The translations under genes were made by a program, and so were the position numbers. DNA of 64,000 nucleotides, taken from contig MJGA01000005.1 in assembly GCA_001910725.1 (NCBI GenBank), positions 1,116,001 through 1,180,000 of the forward strand, written 5' to 3'. The stretch's first letter is position 1; every line of letters starts with the position of its first letter. The notes under the pieces are model-generated. The model saw only the letters and a list, made by a program, of their open reading frames with translations, made no database searches and was not told where the DNA came from. Of this stretch, positions 33,501 to 41,428 are shown piece after piece. The stretch comes from Phanerodontia chrysosporium. Taxonomy: Eukaryota; Basidiomycota; Agaricomycetes; Polyporales; Phanerochaetaceae.

Positions 33501-34581
33501 AACCGAAAGGTGTGATGAAGGCCAGCTTCCACTCGTCTCCTTCCTTGATTCTGACGTTGTTATACCCCCATCTAAGGTCAATCTTGGTGTATATACTAGC
33601 CTTAGATAGTCGATCTATAAGGTTTGAGATCTTGGGTATAGGGAAGCGGTCTTTCTTGACGACTTCGTTCAGCTTCCTATAGTCTTGCACCAAGCGCAAT
33701 GAACCGTCCTTCTTCTTCACGAAAAAGACTGGTGCTGCCAGCGGGGATTTACTCGGTCTGATGTATCCCTTGGCGAGATTCTCCTGAATCCACTCGTCCA
33801 GAGAATTCCTCTCTTCTGGCGACAGCGAGTAGTTACGAGCTGGTCGAGGTAGGGTAGCTCCGTCGATGAACTCGACAGCGTGGTCATAAGGCTTTCGTAC
33901 GGGTAACCGTTCGCTTGCACGCTTCGAAAACACGTCCCCATAGTCCTGATACTGTGCAGGGACAAGCTGCTCCCAGCCCTCGATTCCCTCCAGCGAACGA
34001 ATACTGCACATCGCTGCGATCTTCCGGCAGGTTACTGCCAAAATGCGGCCATCTGGGGTGGAAGGGTCGACCCACTGAAGCCAAGGCTCCTCTTCTTCCT
34101 CCTCGAAGTCCTCGTCCATGGGTTCTTCGAGCTCTGCTTGTGCTACTTGAGCCTTGTGGCTGGTAAAGCGACAAGAGTCTGGGCATCTGGAGTACTTCCA
34201 CTCGCCCTTATCCCAATCTATCTCAGGATTATGCTTCTTCAAGTAGCTAAAGCCAAGGAACATGTCCTTTCCACCCAGATCTGTAATGAGGCATGCTTGT
34301 CTAGAGACATGGTCCCCTACGGCTACGTCGAGCCAAGCATACTCCTCAATACTGCCACACTTGTTCCTGGAGCCGTCTGCGTTGTAAACGCGTATCTCCC
34401 TGGCCAGCTGGTTCGTCTTCAGCTTATGCTTCTTGACGAAGCGATGGCTAATGAACACAGCATAGGCCCCTGAATCAACCAGCGCGGTAGTCTGCACTCT
34501 GACTTCCTTACCCTGACTCAAAGTTACTGGAACGATAAAGCTCGATTTAGAGGGAAGACTAGAGACTTTTCTCGATTCCAA
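30520..34581 (-). CDS. pol: pol of element A (PR-RT-RNase H-IN-chromodomain-dUTPase), intact
   Basis: 1,353 codons from a TTG. The frame actually stays open to ~34660, overlapping the last 25 nt of gag in the -1 frame. No ATG precedes the protease, so Gag-Pol recoding is likely. Domains: retropepsin (ALVDSGAYAVFIS, Asp ~36), RT (~240-430; KIDLRWGYNNVRI, VYLDDILIF ~398), RNase H (FRLECDSSDFATGAV ~545; WSDHQNLTYF), integrase zinc site (HHDFPGAGH...CEVCQ ~770-815) and catalytic core (CDMITDL, SDRGTQF, QTERVNQ), GPY module, chromodomain (~1120-1178, EYEVEQIVDAQ...RWRGYDEHSDTWEYLPNL) and dUTPase (~1225-1353). The dUTPase has all five motifs: [42 protein letters not shown] and SDGFGSTG, including the catalytic Asp in motif 3. 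All key residues of RT, RH and IN are present. Confidence 0.97.
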   Translation of the reverse strand: MESRKVSSLPSKSSFIVPVTLSQGKEVRVQTTALVDSGAYAVFISHRFVKKHKLKTNQLAREIRVYNADGSRNKCGSIEEYAWLDVAVGDHVSRQACLITDLGGKDMFLGFSYLKKHNPEIDWDKGEWKYSRCPDSCRFTSHKAQVAQAELEEPMDEDFEEEEEEPWLQWVDPSTPDGRILAVTCRKIAAMCSIRSLEGIEGWEQLVPAQYQDYGDVFSKRASERLPVRKPYDHAVEFIDGATLPRPARNYSLSPEERNSLDEWIQENLAKGYIRPSKSPLAAPVFFVKKKDGSLRLVQDYRKLNEVVKKDRFPIPKISNLIDRLSKASIYTKIDLRWGYNNVRIKEGDEWKLAFITPFGLYEPTVMFFGLSNAPATFQRMMNHILDDLIREGHVMVYLDDILIFTNDLDHHRRLVREVLQRLRDNDLFAKPEKCFFETDSIEYLGMIISKGSVQMDPSKVDGVLSWPIPKRVKDVQAFLGFANFYRRFIRDFGKIVRPLSELTRKGKEWEWGPEQQDALDTLKRAFTTAPILKIPDDEHPFRLECDSSDFATGAVLEQLGEDGLWHPVAFYSKALGIHERNYEIYDKEMLAIIRALKEWRHHLEGHPLPFKIWSDHQNLTYFRKAQDLTRRQARWSLFLTRFHFKLEHKPGKTMKWADPMSRRPDHELGVDCDNREKVLLKPEYFAIRAMQPTHSSIVDDSKLLERIRKALLDDEVTKSYKDLMLKGPREFGKDLAEWHLEDGLLLHRGKVYVPKDDKIRADLLKLHHDFPGAGHPGRWKTLELLSRNYWWPGMSVYVKKYVAGCEVCQSHKNINQKPAGLLQPNEVPSEPWEIISCDMITDLPESDGYNAIFVVVCRLTKRAHFLPITKEFSAKDLGNLLYERVWPLHGLPRQIISDRGTQFAAKLFQEWCRLLGIKSAMTTAFHPQADGQTERVNQSLEQYLRCYTSFRQDDWAYLLPSAEFAYNNQAHESTKNSPFFVEYGRHPRMFPEQDRVTRLSELDDWTKLRQEAQDQAKAALVLAAERMKWYYDQGKSEPLFKVGDRVWLDAKDLNLRVPSKKLAPKRVGPYEIVEQLGPVTFKLKLPVHVKIHPVFHASKLTKHVEDEVANRTRKPLPPIRVGDDEEYEVEQIVDAQPDSKGRVMYRVRWRGYDEHSDTWEYLPNLKHAMAKVKQFHKKYPDAPRAISLLQRHHDEEDEFFVRELALLQSWGADDQFEVELMNKDAKLPSCGSPESAGLDLFITEDLTLKPHDRKLASTGLRMCTPPGTYARVAPRSGLSLRGIDIGAGVIDRDYRGELKILLINNSPDTFTFHKGDRVAQLVLERISYAEPTPVSCLDSTIRSSDGFGSTGI

Positions 34582-34652
34582 AACTGATCTAATACATTCT
34601 ACTGAGTCGGGAGGGTAAAGGAAATCTAAAAACGGACCAGATGTCGCAGACT

Positions 34653-36233
34653 CTACATCGGTCCCTGCAGAAAATCCTCATCATCTGAGAACACCACGCG
34701 GTTAATCTTCTGCGCCTTCTCCTTTGAAGACGACTTCTTCTTTTGCTTGGTCTTGGGGGTATCTTCTTCTTCTGAGCTATCCGAGCTCGACTCCTCGTCA
34801 GAGGCTACCTCCTGGAATCTCTCTGAGTCGCTGGCGTACACCTCGCGCGCACTGCTCTTCGTCTGGCGAGAGCCCTTATCCTTCTCCTTTCCCTTTGAAG
34901 ACGAAGCCTTTGACGAACTGGCCACCGGTGCATTGGTGGTTTTACTCGACGACGTCGAAGAACCTGAGTTGCTCTTCTTCGATGGACACTCCTTGGCGAT
35001 GTGGCCTTTGCCTCCACACTGAGCGCAGCAGCCTTTCTTCTTCGCCTCCTCGAACGACATGGCAACCTTCTGAACTTTGGCTGTCTTGCCTTTACCCTGG
35101 GCTGAGCCCTTCTTCAAGGCGTCGACATCCATAGCGTCAGGGTCTTTCGACGACTGAGGCTGTCCAGAGAGTACGGTGCCCGTCAAGAGACGTTGATCCT
35201 GCAGAATCTCCTGAACATCCTTCAGCCAACCATCCCAGGTCGTAGCCCACTGAGCACGACCACGGGCTGCCAGTACATCGGCGGCAGCACGAGGGGTATG
35301 GGCATAGGCTTTGACCAACAGTTCCTCGTTGGAGAAGCCAGTTTGGCGAGCCAGCGAACGGAAACGAGCAGCAAACTCATTGAAAGTCTTCTCGTTCGTT
35401 CCTTTCTTGCTGACAAGCTGCTCAAACTCTGCCCTTGCCCTGTCCTTCTTGTCGGTCTGTTGGAATCCTTTCTGGAGTTCGTTCACAAAGTTGGTCCAAG
35501 TACCAAGGGGCTTTGAGTCTGCCACCTTGTCGAAGTACTCTTGCATGACCTTCTTTGCTGAACCTCGCAGGTAAGTCATCGCCGTCTCTATCTTCTTTTC
35601 GTCGTCCATTACGCCACGGTGGCGCAACCAGAGTGCCATCGACTCGAGCCAGTCATCCAGCTTACTAGCCTTATCACCATTAAAGGTGTCAGGCTCCTTC
35701 ATGGTAGGGAACAAAGACTGAGACAACCCAACGTTGCCTCCACTAGTGCCTTGCTGAACCAACACTTTCAAGCTCTCGTTCTCCTGCTTCAGCACCTGCA
35801 TAGCGTTCTGCAAAACGCGATTTTGGTTCTGAGCCTCTGCTATCTGCGCAGACAAGTGCTGTCTAGTCTGCTCAAGAGTGTCTATCTGCTCCTGAAGTGT
35901 CTTGGCCTCAGTTTTGCGTTTGCGAAGGGCTTCCTTCAAGCGAAGGACTTCTGAACCCATTTCCGACCTTACTTGAGCTATCTCAGCCTTTACCCAGTTA
36001 CCCAGGCTGTCAACGAGGGCCTTGAAGTCGCCAGGAGTCAGTCCTTCCTGAGCGGCTTGTACCCATGACTGGCTGTACTCTTCGTAAGAGGTCGAAAGCG
36101 GCGCAGCGGCCAAAACTGGGGTAGGGCCTCCCTCAGCCATAGAGCCGAGTTCTAACGCTCCCCAAGGGTCCATACCACTTGAACTCGCAGCAGAACGCAA
36201 ACCAAAGTCAACAGGATTTGAATTGAGCGACAT
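34653..36233 (-). CDS. gag: gag of element A, intact
   Basis: 526 residues. Residues ~85-155 are a strong coiled coil (Leu/Gln/Glu/Arg heptads, EVLRLKEALRKRKTEAKTL onward). The capsid region follows (FNGDKASKLDDWLESMALWL, then KIETAMTYLRGSAKKVMQ). A canonical CCHC zinc knuckle CAQCGGKGHIAKEC lies at ~407, and then an acidic Ser-rich tail ends in EDFLQGPM. Gag forms the virus-like particle and binds the element RNA. It starts 29 nt after the ORF0 stop in a different frame. The stop TAG overlaps the open pol frame. Confidence 0.95.
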   Translation of the reverse strand: MSLNSNPVDFGLRSAASSSGMDPWGALELGSMAEGGPTPVLAAAPLSTSYEEYSQSWVQAAQEGLTPGDFKALVDSLGNWVKAEIAQVRSEMGSEVLRLKEALRKRKTEAKTLQEQIDTLEQTRQHLSAQIAEAQNQNRVLQNAMQVLKQENESLKVLVQQGTSGGNVGLSQSLFPTMKEPDTFNGDKASKLDDWLESMALWLRHRGVMDDEKKIETAMTYLRGSAKKVMQEYFDKVADSKPLGTWTNFVNELQKGFQQTDKKDRARAEFEQLVSKKGTNEKTFNEFAARFRSLARQTGFSNEELLVKAYAHTPRAAADVLAARGRAQWATTWDGWLKDVQEILQDQRLLTGTVLSGQPQSSKDPDAMDVDALKKGSAQGKGKTAKVQKVAMSFEEAKKKGCCAQCGGKGHIAKECPSKKSNSGSSTSSSKTTNAPVASSSKASSSKGKEKDKGSRQTKSSAREVYASDSERFQEVASDEESSSDSSEEEDTPKTKQKKKSSSKEKAQKINRVVFSDDEDFLQGPM

Positions 36234-36262
36234 CTTGATTCAAAAACGCGCAGATACAAAAA

Positions 36263-37075
36263 CTAATCGAGGTTCTTCTTCAAAAACAACCAATCTTCAC
36301 CCAACTCCTGAATCAGCTCCCTGCAATGCTCAGCGAAGCGTGGCTTAAGCTCAGCGAAGCTATGTGCGCCTGCCTTCTTCAAATCCCTCGAAATCTTCTT
36401 CCACTCCCTCGTGGTGTACTCCTTCGTCTCGACGATGGTCTGAAGGTGTTTGCGAATGTTGTCGAACCTCTCCTTGAACAAGCCCAAGGTGTAGAGCTCG
36501 TGTTCAGTCAACCCAACTCGAAAACGCTGCTCGTCTAGCTTCTGAAAGAACGGACCCAAGTGGTTAAGGGCGCCGTTGAACTTTCGTCCGTAGTCGCGCA
36601 GCTGATGGACCTGAGTGTTGGTGTGAAAGCGAAGGTCTTTGGGAATGGGTTTGACTTCGATAGGGGGAGTAGGGGGAGGTTCAATACGTTCGATGAGGGG
36701 TAGAGGGGGAGGGGCGTTCGCGATGCGATCGAGTAGGCGGCGCTTGCGCTGTTCGTTGCGATAGTCTTCGAGCTGAAGCTGGTGCTTGAAGTCGTTCAAG
36801 TCTGCTTCACGAGCAAGCCTTTCACGACGACCAGGGACAGGGGTGTAGGGTGTAGTGCGAGGTTTGTACGCAGGGCGCGGCTTCCCAACGTCTTTGAAGC
36901 GGTGAAGGTTCGAGATCTTGATGCGCTCAAGCAAGGGTTTGCCAGAGCTCTCGTCCTTAGCAAGGACAAAACGGTTCCTAGCAGCTTTAGGCACTAGTAA
37001 ACACGGGTCAGCCTGTGTACACAAGCCAGAAAACTTCTCCACACAGGCAAAGCGCAAGGCTTTCCTGCCCGCCAA
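36263..37075 (-). CDS. ORF0 of element A: extra protein encoded before gag
   Basis: 270 codons, intact, and the first frame after the leader. The N-terminus is basic (residues ~1-100), followed by a proline-rich segment (APPPLPLIERIEPPPTPP, ~115-140) and a charged helical C-terminal half ending REWKKISRDLKKAGAHSFAE, then HCRELIQELG. The C-terminal module and RKRR-x-LDRIAN match ORF0 of element B, and both stand in the same position. I see no enzyme, zinc or membrane motif. The start may be an alternative codon further in; the ATG used is the first in frame. Function unknown. Confidence 0.78.
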   Translation of the reverse strand: MAGRKALRFACVEKFSGLCTQADPCLLVPKAARNRFVLAKDESSGKPLLERIKISNLHRFKDVGKPRPAYKPRTTPYTPVPGRRERLAREADLNDFKHQLQLEDYRNEQRKRRLLDRIANAPPPLPLIERIEPPPTPPIEVKPIPKDLRFHTNTQVHQLRDYGRKFNGALNHLGPFFQKLDEQRFRVGLTEHELYTLGLFKERFDNIRKHLQTIVETKEYTTREWKKISRDLKKAGAHSFAELKPRFAEHCRELIQELGEDWLFLKKNLD

Positions 37076-37384
37076 CCCTCAACGAAGAGAAAGGGGTATT
37101 ACTGCGGGTTTCCACGCCACGCAGCTAAAACTGGTTGGACAGGGTATTACACCCTTAGTCCAGCACTACAACAGGGGTTACTCGTCCGCAGGCAAAGCCC
37201 TCTGAGGTGGGTTACACCACGTTCCCCTGTCTGTACCTAAAAAGGTACTATAGTGCCCACTTGCGCCTGTGGATCGGCAGAAAACTGAACAAAGCGCAAA
37301 AGCACTTGTTCAAACAAGCCCCCAGAACCCAAAGCAATAACCTAGGCCACCAAAGGTGGAGTAGGTTGGCTAGCTTCAATCTTC

Positions 37385-37984
37385 TATCACAAAAATGCGC
37401 TGCCCTAGCGCCTATACACCAAACCAACCAGCAATACTCACTGGCAAAGGTTTACTTGGACTACAAGGGGTGTAGCCAAGCTTGAAGACGAGGTATAGAG
37501 ACTAGAGAGGTGAGATGCGATGAGATTGAAGCTGGGGAGGCACCCCCAGCCCTCAGGGTTTATATACATGTGCACCAGGTCCCCAGGGACCGGTGTTCAG
37601 GGTCCTAGCTATCTAATACCTACTACGCTATTGGCTAGTGCCCTACAGGCATTCCTACATTCTCCTACACGTTCCTAAATGTTCCTACGATGTCCCAGAA
37701 ACCTCCAGAACGTTCCAGCACTGTCCGGACCTGTCCAGAGACCTCCAGGACTTTCTAGTCCATTCCGGAGTGTCTCGGCGCTTCCAGACCCTTGCCTGCT
37801 TCTAGACCTTCGACCATGTGACCCTGGGATACCGCACGTGTGCGCATCACGTGACTGCCATATCATGTGACCAGCCCCGAGCCTAGGGCTGTCACTCCAG
37901 CGCTTCTGCATGTCACAGTTCGGAGTAATCGCTTCTGTCACCTGCTGCCCCTAACTCTAGGGGTTGAGACGAAAAACTGTGACA
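37385..37984 (-). repeat. Inner 5' LTR of element A
   Basis: 600 bp. It lies directly before the leader that leads into ORF0, so its TATA box and start site are the ones nearest to the genes. Primer site copy at 37372-37382. Confidence 0.93.
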
Positions 37985-38261
37985 GGTATTACTGCGGGTT
38001 TCCACGCCACGCAGCTAAAACTGGTTGGACAGGGTATTACACCCTTAGTCCAGCACTACAACAGGGGTTACTCGTCCGCAGGCAAAGCCCTCTGAGGTGG
38101 GTTACACCACGTTCCCCTGTCTGTACCTAAAAAGGTACTATAGTGCCCACTTACGCCTGTGGATCGGCAGAAAACTGAACAAAGCGCAAAAGCACTTGTT
38201 CAAACAAGCCCCCAGAACCCAAAGCAATAACCTAGGCCACCAAAGGTGGAGTAGGTTGGCT

Positions 38262-38272
38262 AGCTTCAATCT
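38262..38272 (-). other. Self-priming primer-binding site of element A
   Basis: On the minus strand AGATTGAAGCT follows the LTR end after 2 nt. It is the exact 11-nt complement of AGCTTCAATCT at the predicted transcript start in R (38423-38413). Same length and spacing as in element B. Confidence 0.8.
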
Positions 38273-38274
38273 TC

Positions 38275-38874
38275 TATCACAAAAATGTGCTGCCCTAGCG
38301 CCTATACACCAAACCAACCAGCAATACTCACTGGCAAAGGTTTACTTGGACTACAAAGGGTGTAGCCAAGCTTGAAGACGAGGTATAGAGACTAGAGAGG
38401 TGAGATGCGATGAGATTGAAGCTGGGGAGGCACCCCCAGCCCTCAGGGTTTATATACATGTGCACCAGGTCCCCAGGGACCGGTGTTCAGGGTCCTAGCT
38501 ATCTAATACCTACTACGCTATTGGCTAGTGCCCTACAGGCATTCCTACATTCTCCTACACGTTCCTAAATGTTCCTACGATGTCCCAGAAACCTCCAGAA
38601 CGTTCCAGCACTGTCTGGACCTGTCCAGAGACCCCCAGGACTTTTTAGTCCATTCCGGAGTGTCTCGGCGCTTCCAGACCCTTGCCTGCTTCTAGACCTT
38701 CGACCATGTGACCCTGGGATACCGCACGTGTGCGCATCATGTGACCGCCGTATCACGTGACCGGCCCCGAGCCTAGGGCTGTCACTCCAGCGCTTCTGCA
38801 TGTCACAGTTCGGAGTAATCGCTTCTGTCACCTGCTGCCCCTAACCCTAAGGGTTGAGACGAAAAACTGTGACA
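38275..38874 (-). repeat. Outer 5' LTR of element A
   Basis: 600 bp. The TATA box is at 38456-38449 (minus), with the probable transcript start AGCTTCAATCT at 38423-38413. It is followed by the ACTAC target duplication. Confidence 0.94.
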
Positions 38875-41218
38875 ACTACTGCCTTGGGTGTTCGTGTGGA
38901 GGGAAAGGTCTTGCTGGGAATGTAGGTATACAGAGGGTAGGATAGTGTGTAGAGGTAGAAGAGGTTAGTCTTCTAGAAGGGGAAAGGTAATAAGACTTAA
39001 GTACAAGTAACACTTGTAAGTAAGACCTTAGTAACCAAAGAGTAAGTAGAGTAAGCCTTGCTCGCTTATCTTTATTTATAACTGCGGACCGAGTAACAAC
39101 CAAGTAAGTATAGCCTGCTTGCTATAATTTACACGTAAACCGTGAATCGTAGACAAATAACTAAACCTTCTCAACCAAATAGCTCAACTACCAGGCGCCT
39201 TGCTGGACTAAAGAGCTAACGTAAAAAAACTGTAATACCATAGACGTAACTAGAGTAAGCAATAGACTACCACCACAATGCCTAAGTGCACTGGTGGACC
39301 AACTAATCTTACTGTAGATGGAGAACCGTAGACTAAAGACTGAGTAAATGATAGAATACCACCACAATGTCTAATTACACTGGTGGACTAACTGCCCTTA
39401 CTAGAACTGAATCACACTTAAACTGATAACACACAGTCCACACCAAGAGATGGTAGTGGTTGAGGTGAGAAAATAGCTGGCTGCTTCCAATTGGTGATCT
39501 ATTGAGAGAAAAAAAGAGAGTGGTACAGAGTATGGTTTTATTTGACCGTGTTTGGTCAATTTGTACAATGCTAGAATATTCTACAAGGTGCTACACTATT
39601 CTACTTCCTTCCTGCAACTCCTTTCCACTTCCTTTTCCGCCTGGCACCTTCTTTCTGTACCTTTCTAGTAGATTCCATTCCTTTCCATACTTTTCTCTGA
39701 CCTTCCACACTTCTCTTCCCTTGTTCCAGAGATGCTTGGCGCATTCTCAGGCCTAATTGGGTAGTTACTTTCCCATACCGCCCAAATATAGCCTGCCTTT
39801 TCCCACAGTAATCCCAAGATGGCTGCGTCTTCTCACGCCTCTTCCCTTTGGATCTCTGTCTTCTCACGCCCTTGCTCTGAACTCCCACGCTTTACTATAC
39901 ATTCCCACACCTTGAATCCTTCTTCTATATTAAGCTCTGCTTCATTGTGCTAATCCTGCTATGTCTGAATGAGCCTCATTTCATCCATATTTTGTGGCAA
40001 ACAGGTTTGGCACATGATAACTGACACTGCCCGAATACTAGTTTGCCTCACAACTAGTTTCCTAGATCGCCGAGGAGGCACTATCATCTTTGATGAATTC
40101 CCTTGCCAAGATACTCCAAGTCGTCATCCTATTGACACAGTCTCAGCCTGATGCAGCCTCGGAATACTGCCAGCTGATATAGCCTCATAACACAGTCCAG
40201 GTATAGCCTCGCCACACAGTCTGCGTTGCAGCCTTACCAGCTATGCTAAGCACTGCCCATCAGCTTATATAACTGTACAGCCTGCTTTGAAATCCCATAG
40301 TATGGTATATAAGAGTAGCACTTCTTGCTTCTGTCTGTCATCTCAACCTCTTGGTTAATACATAGAGGTAAGCCTGTTACTTGTGTAGTAGTATACATCA
40401 CTAATATAATTTGGTCAATATGGATAGCTGGATAAATTTGTTCATTGCTGTGTGACTTGCTCTGCCGCACCCTGTTATCGACTTCCCCATCTGTCCTCCC
40501 TTGTGAAGCATTGAGTCTTTGCTTTGCAACACATCCTTCACCCTCAACTATTACCTCAGTGCATATATACTCCTCATAGAAGAGCTCTACAAACAACTCG
40601 ATGAAAGAGCCAGTCATCCTCACCTCTGCGAGTGCATTACCCACATCGTCCACCATGACCATACAGCTGAAGCGCTATGAGCTGAGGCAGCAAAGAAGGT
40701 CCTCTGCACATTATATGCAGGTCTTGCATAGCTCAATGTTGATCTAACCCAATGCATCAATGATCTCGACAAGGAGATCGACAGCATCCACGCAACACTT
40801 CGGGAAACAGTCATGCAGATGGACTTGGCCATCAGTAGCAAGATGCAACTTGTTCGAGAAATCAAGGCAAACCATCACGCTCTTCTGCACGAGTTTGCCC
40901 AAGGCAATGGCAACGTCCAGGCCCTTATCACTGAAGTCTGAGACATGTACTTCAATCAGCCTACCAGTGAGACATTCAAACGAGGACAGCTGGTCTGGCT
41001 CAAGTGCACCGCACAGCATCAAGGTCATTCTCAAATCAACCGACATCGCCAATTGTCTGCAGGTTCCTTTCATACTGCCCCTACTCTGCGTCGCTGTCGC
41101 AACAATAAAGATAAGGGAAGGGCCCCTCCAACTGGGGCTGAGGTCATTGACGTTGATGAAATTAAGTAGGAGAAGTCTTAAAGGATCTCACAGAGTTTGA
41201 TCATCAAGGAGGAGCTAA

Positions 41219-41428
41219 TGTTACAAATGCACTGACAAATATTTTCCTTTTTGCTTATTTATTTCCTTTGTATTATTACTCATCCATTCTCTGCCTTACT
41301 AATGTCACTGTTCCTTCTTTAGTTATAGGCTAGGTTAGACGTATATAAGACTAGGACTTTCATTCCCTTTTCTTCAAGCTAGTATTCTGTATTCTCGTCT
41401 AGAATCTACACTATTCTCGACTCTTACA
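41219..41428 (+). repeat. Probable 3' LTR of element X
   Basis: TGTTACAAATGC follows a purine-rich AAGGAGGAGCTAA just after ORF3. A TATA box (gtatataaga, 41341) lies inside, and CTCTTACA at 41421-41428 is a plausible right end. No partner LTR is found, so the limits are tentative. Confidence 0.4.

Larger units (their letters stand above)
29885..38874 (-). mobile_element. Full-length Ty3/Gypsy element A with intact ORFs, 8.99 kb
   Basis: Bounded by 600-bp LTRs at 29885-30484 (3') and 38275-38874 (5'), with a perfect ACTAC target duplication at 29880-29884 and 38875-38879. A third LTR at 37385-37984 lies inside. Leader, ORF0 (270 codons), gag (526) and pol (1,353) are all open. LTRs differ by about five to nine sites. 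If the family is active anywhere in this window, this copy is the best candidate for an autonomous one. Confidence 0.96.
37095..38874 (-). repeat. 890-bp tandem duplication of LTR plus leader at the 5' end of element A
   Basis: 37095-37984 and 37985-38874 are direct repeats of exactly 890 bp, each holding 290 bp of leader and a complete 600-bp LTR. Because the ACTAC target duplication brackets the outer LTR, the element seems to have gained the inner LTR during reverse transcription or by later unequal exchange, not by a second insertion. Confidence 0.93.
29812..40011 (-). mobile_element. Solo LTR C, copy 2 (reverse), split by element A
   Basis: The pieces are 29812-29884 and 38880-40011. 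They match LTR C copy 1 in reverse orientation on both sides of element A, including the junction that A interrupts (GGCAGTAGTCGACTAACAG in copy 1). Ends TGTGC/GCACA are approximate. Confidence 0.78.
29621..40531 (-). mobile_element. Solo LTR D, copy 3 (reverse), split by LTR C and element A
   Basis: Its end lies at 29621-29811 (reverse complement GTCACATTTGTGATA) and its start at about 40012-40531 (reverse complement TGTTGCAAAGCAAAG). The flanks are caccc (29616-29620) and catcc (40532-40536), a duplication with one mismatch. LTR C sits inside, near the D sequence GCAGTGTC. Confidence 0.78.
29157..41169 (+). pseudogene. ORF3 of element X, downstream of pol; halves at 29157-29620 and 40532-41169
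   Basis: Begins MSSIVSFNNNTAVNSIDEQF, shifts frame near 29335, reads DALREWQKEFNIIEYHNLD, and reaches VNELAP at 29620, where solo LTR D was inserted. It resumes at 40537 with FTLNYYLSAYILLIEELYKQ. The second half is helical and coiled-coil-like (QCINDLDKEIDSIHATLRET, KMQLVREIKANHHALLHEF) and ends VIDVDEIK at 41169. The intact ancestor would be roughly 365 residues. It starts in a different frame just after the chromodomain. No enzyme or membrane motif is visible. Function unknown. Confidence 0.6.
20550..41428 (+). mobile_element. Degenerate Ty3/Gypsy element X, the oldest layer, split by later insertions
   Basis: The pieces in order: gag (about 20550-20720 and 21329-22080), protease (22200-22690), dUTPase (22744-23060), RT-RNase H-integrase (23380-26086), linker (26788-26837), chromodomain (28590-28653 and 28987-29150), a 3' ORF (29157-29620 and 40532-41169) and a probable 3' LTR (41219-41428). 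Each gap is filled by a later element, and reading continuity is restored when that element is removed. No 5' LTR was found. Stops and frameshifts are everywhere, so it is dead. Confidence 0.75.

Noticed and set aside
37385..37984. Inner LTR of element A as an independent solo insertion
   Set aside because: The sequence after it repeats 290 bp of leader exactly and no target duplication flanks it. A tandem duplication explains it better.
37207..38375. Two identical-looking 92-codon ORFs 890 bp apart in the leader of element A
   Set aside because: They arise from the tandem duplication, run antisense to the element, and cross LTR and leader boundaries.
38840..38860. CCCTAA-like words as possible telomeric repeats
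   Set aside because: Only one or two units occur, always at the same place in LTRs A and B, so they are part of the LTR, not interstitial telomere.
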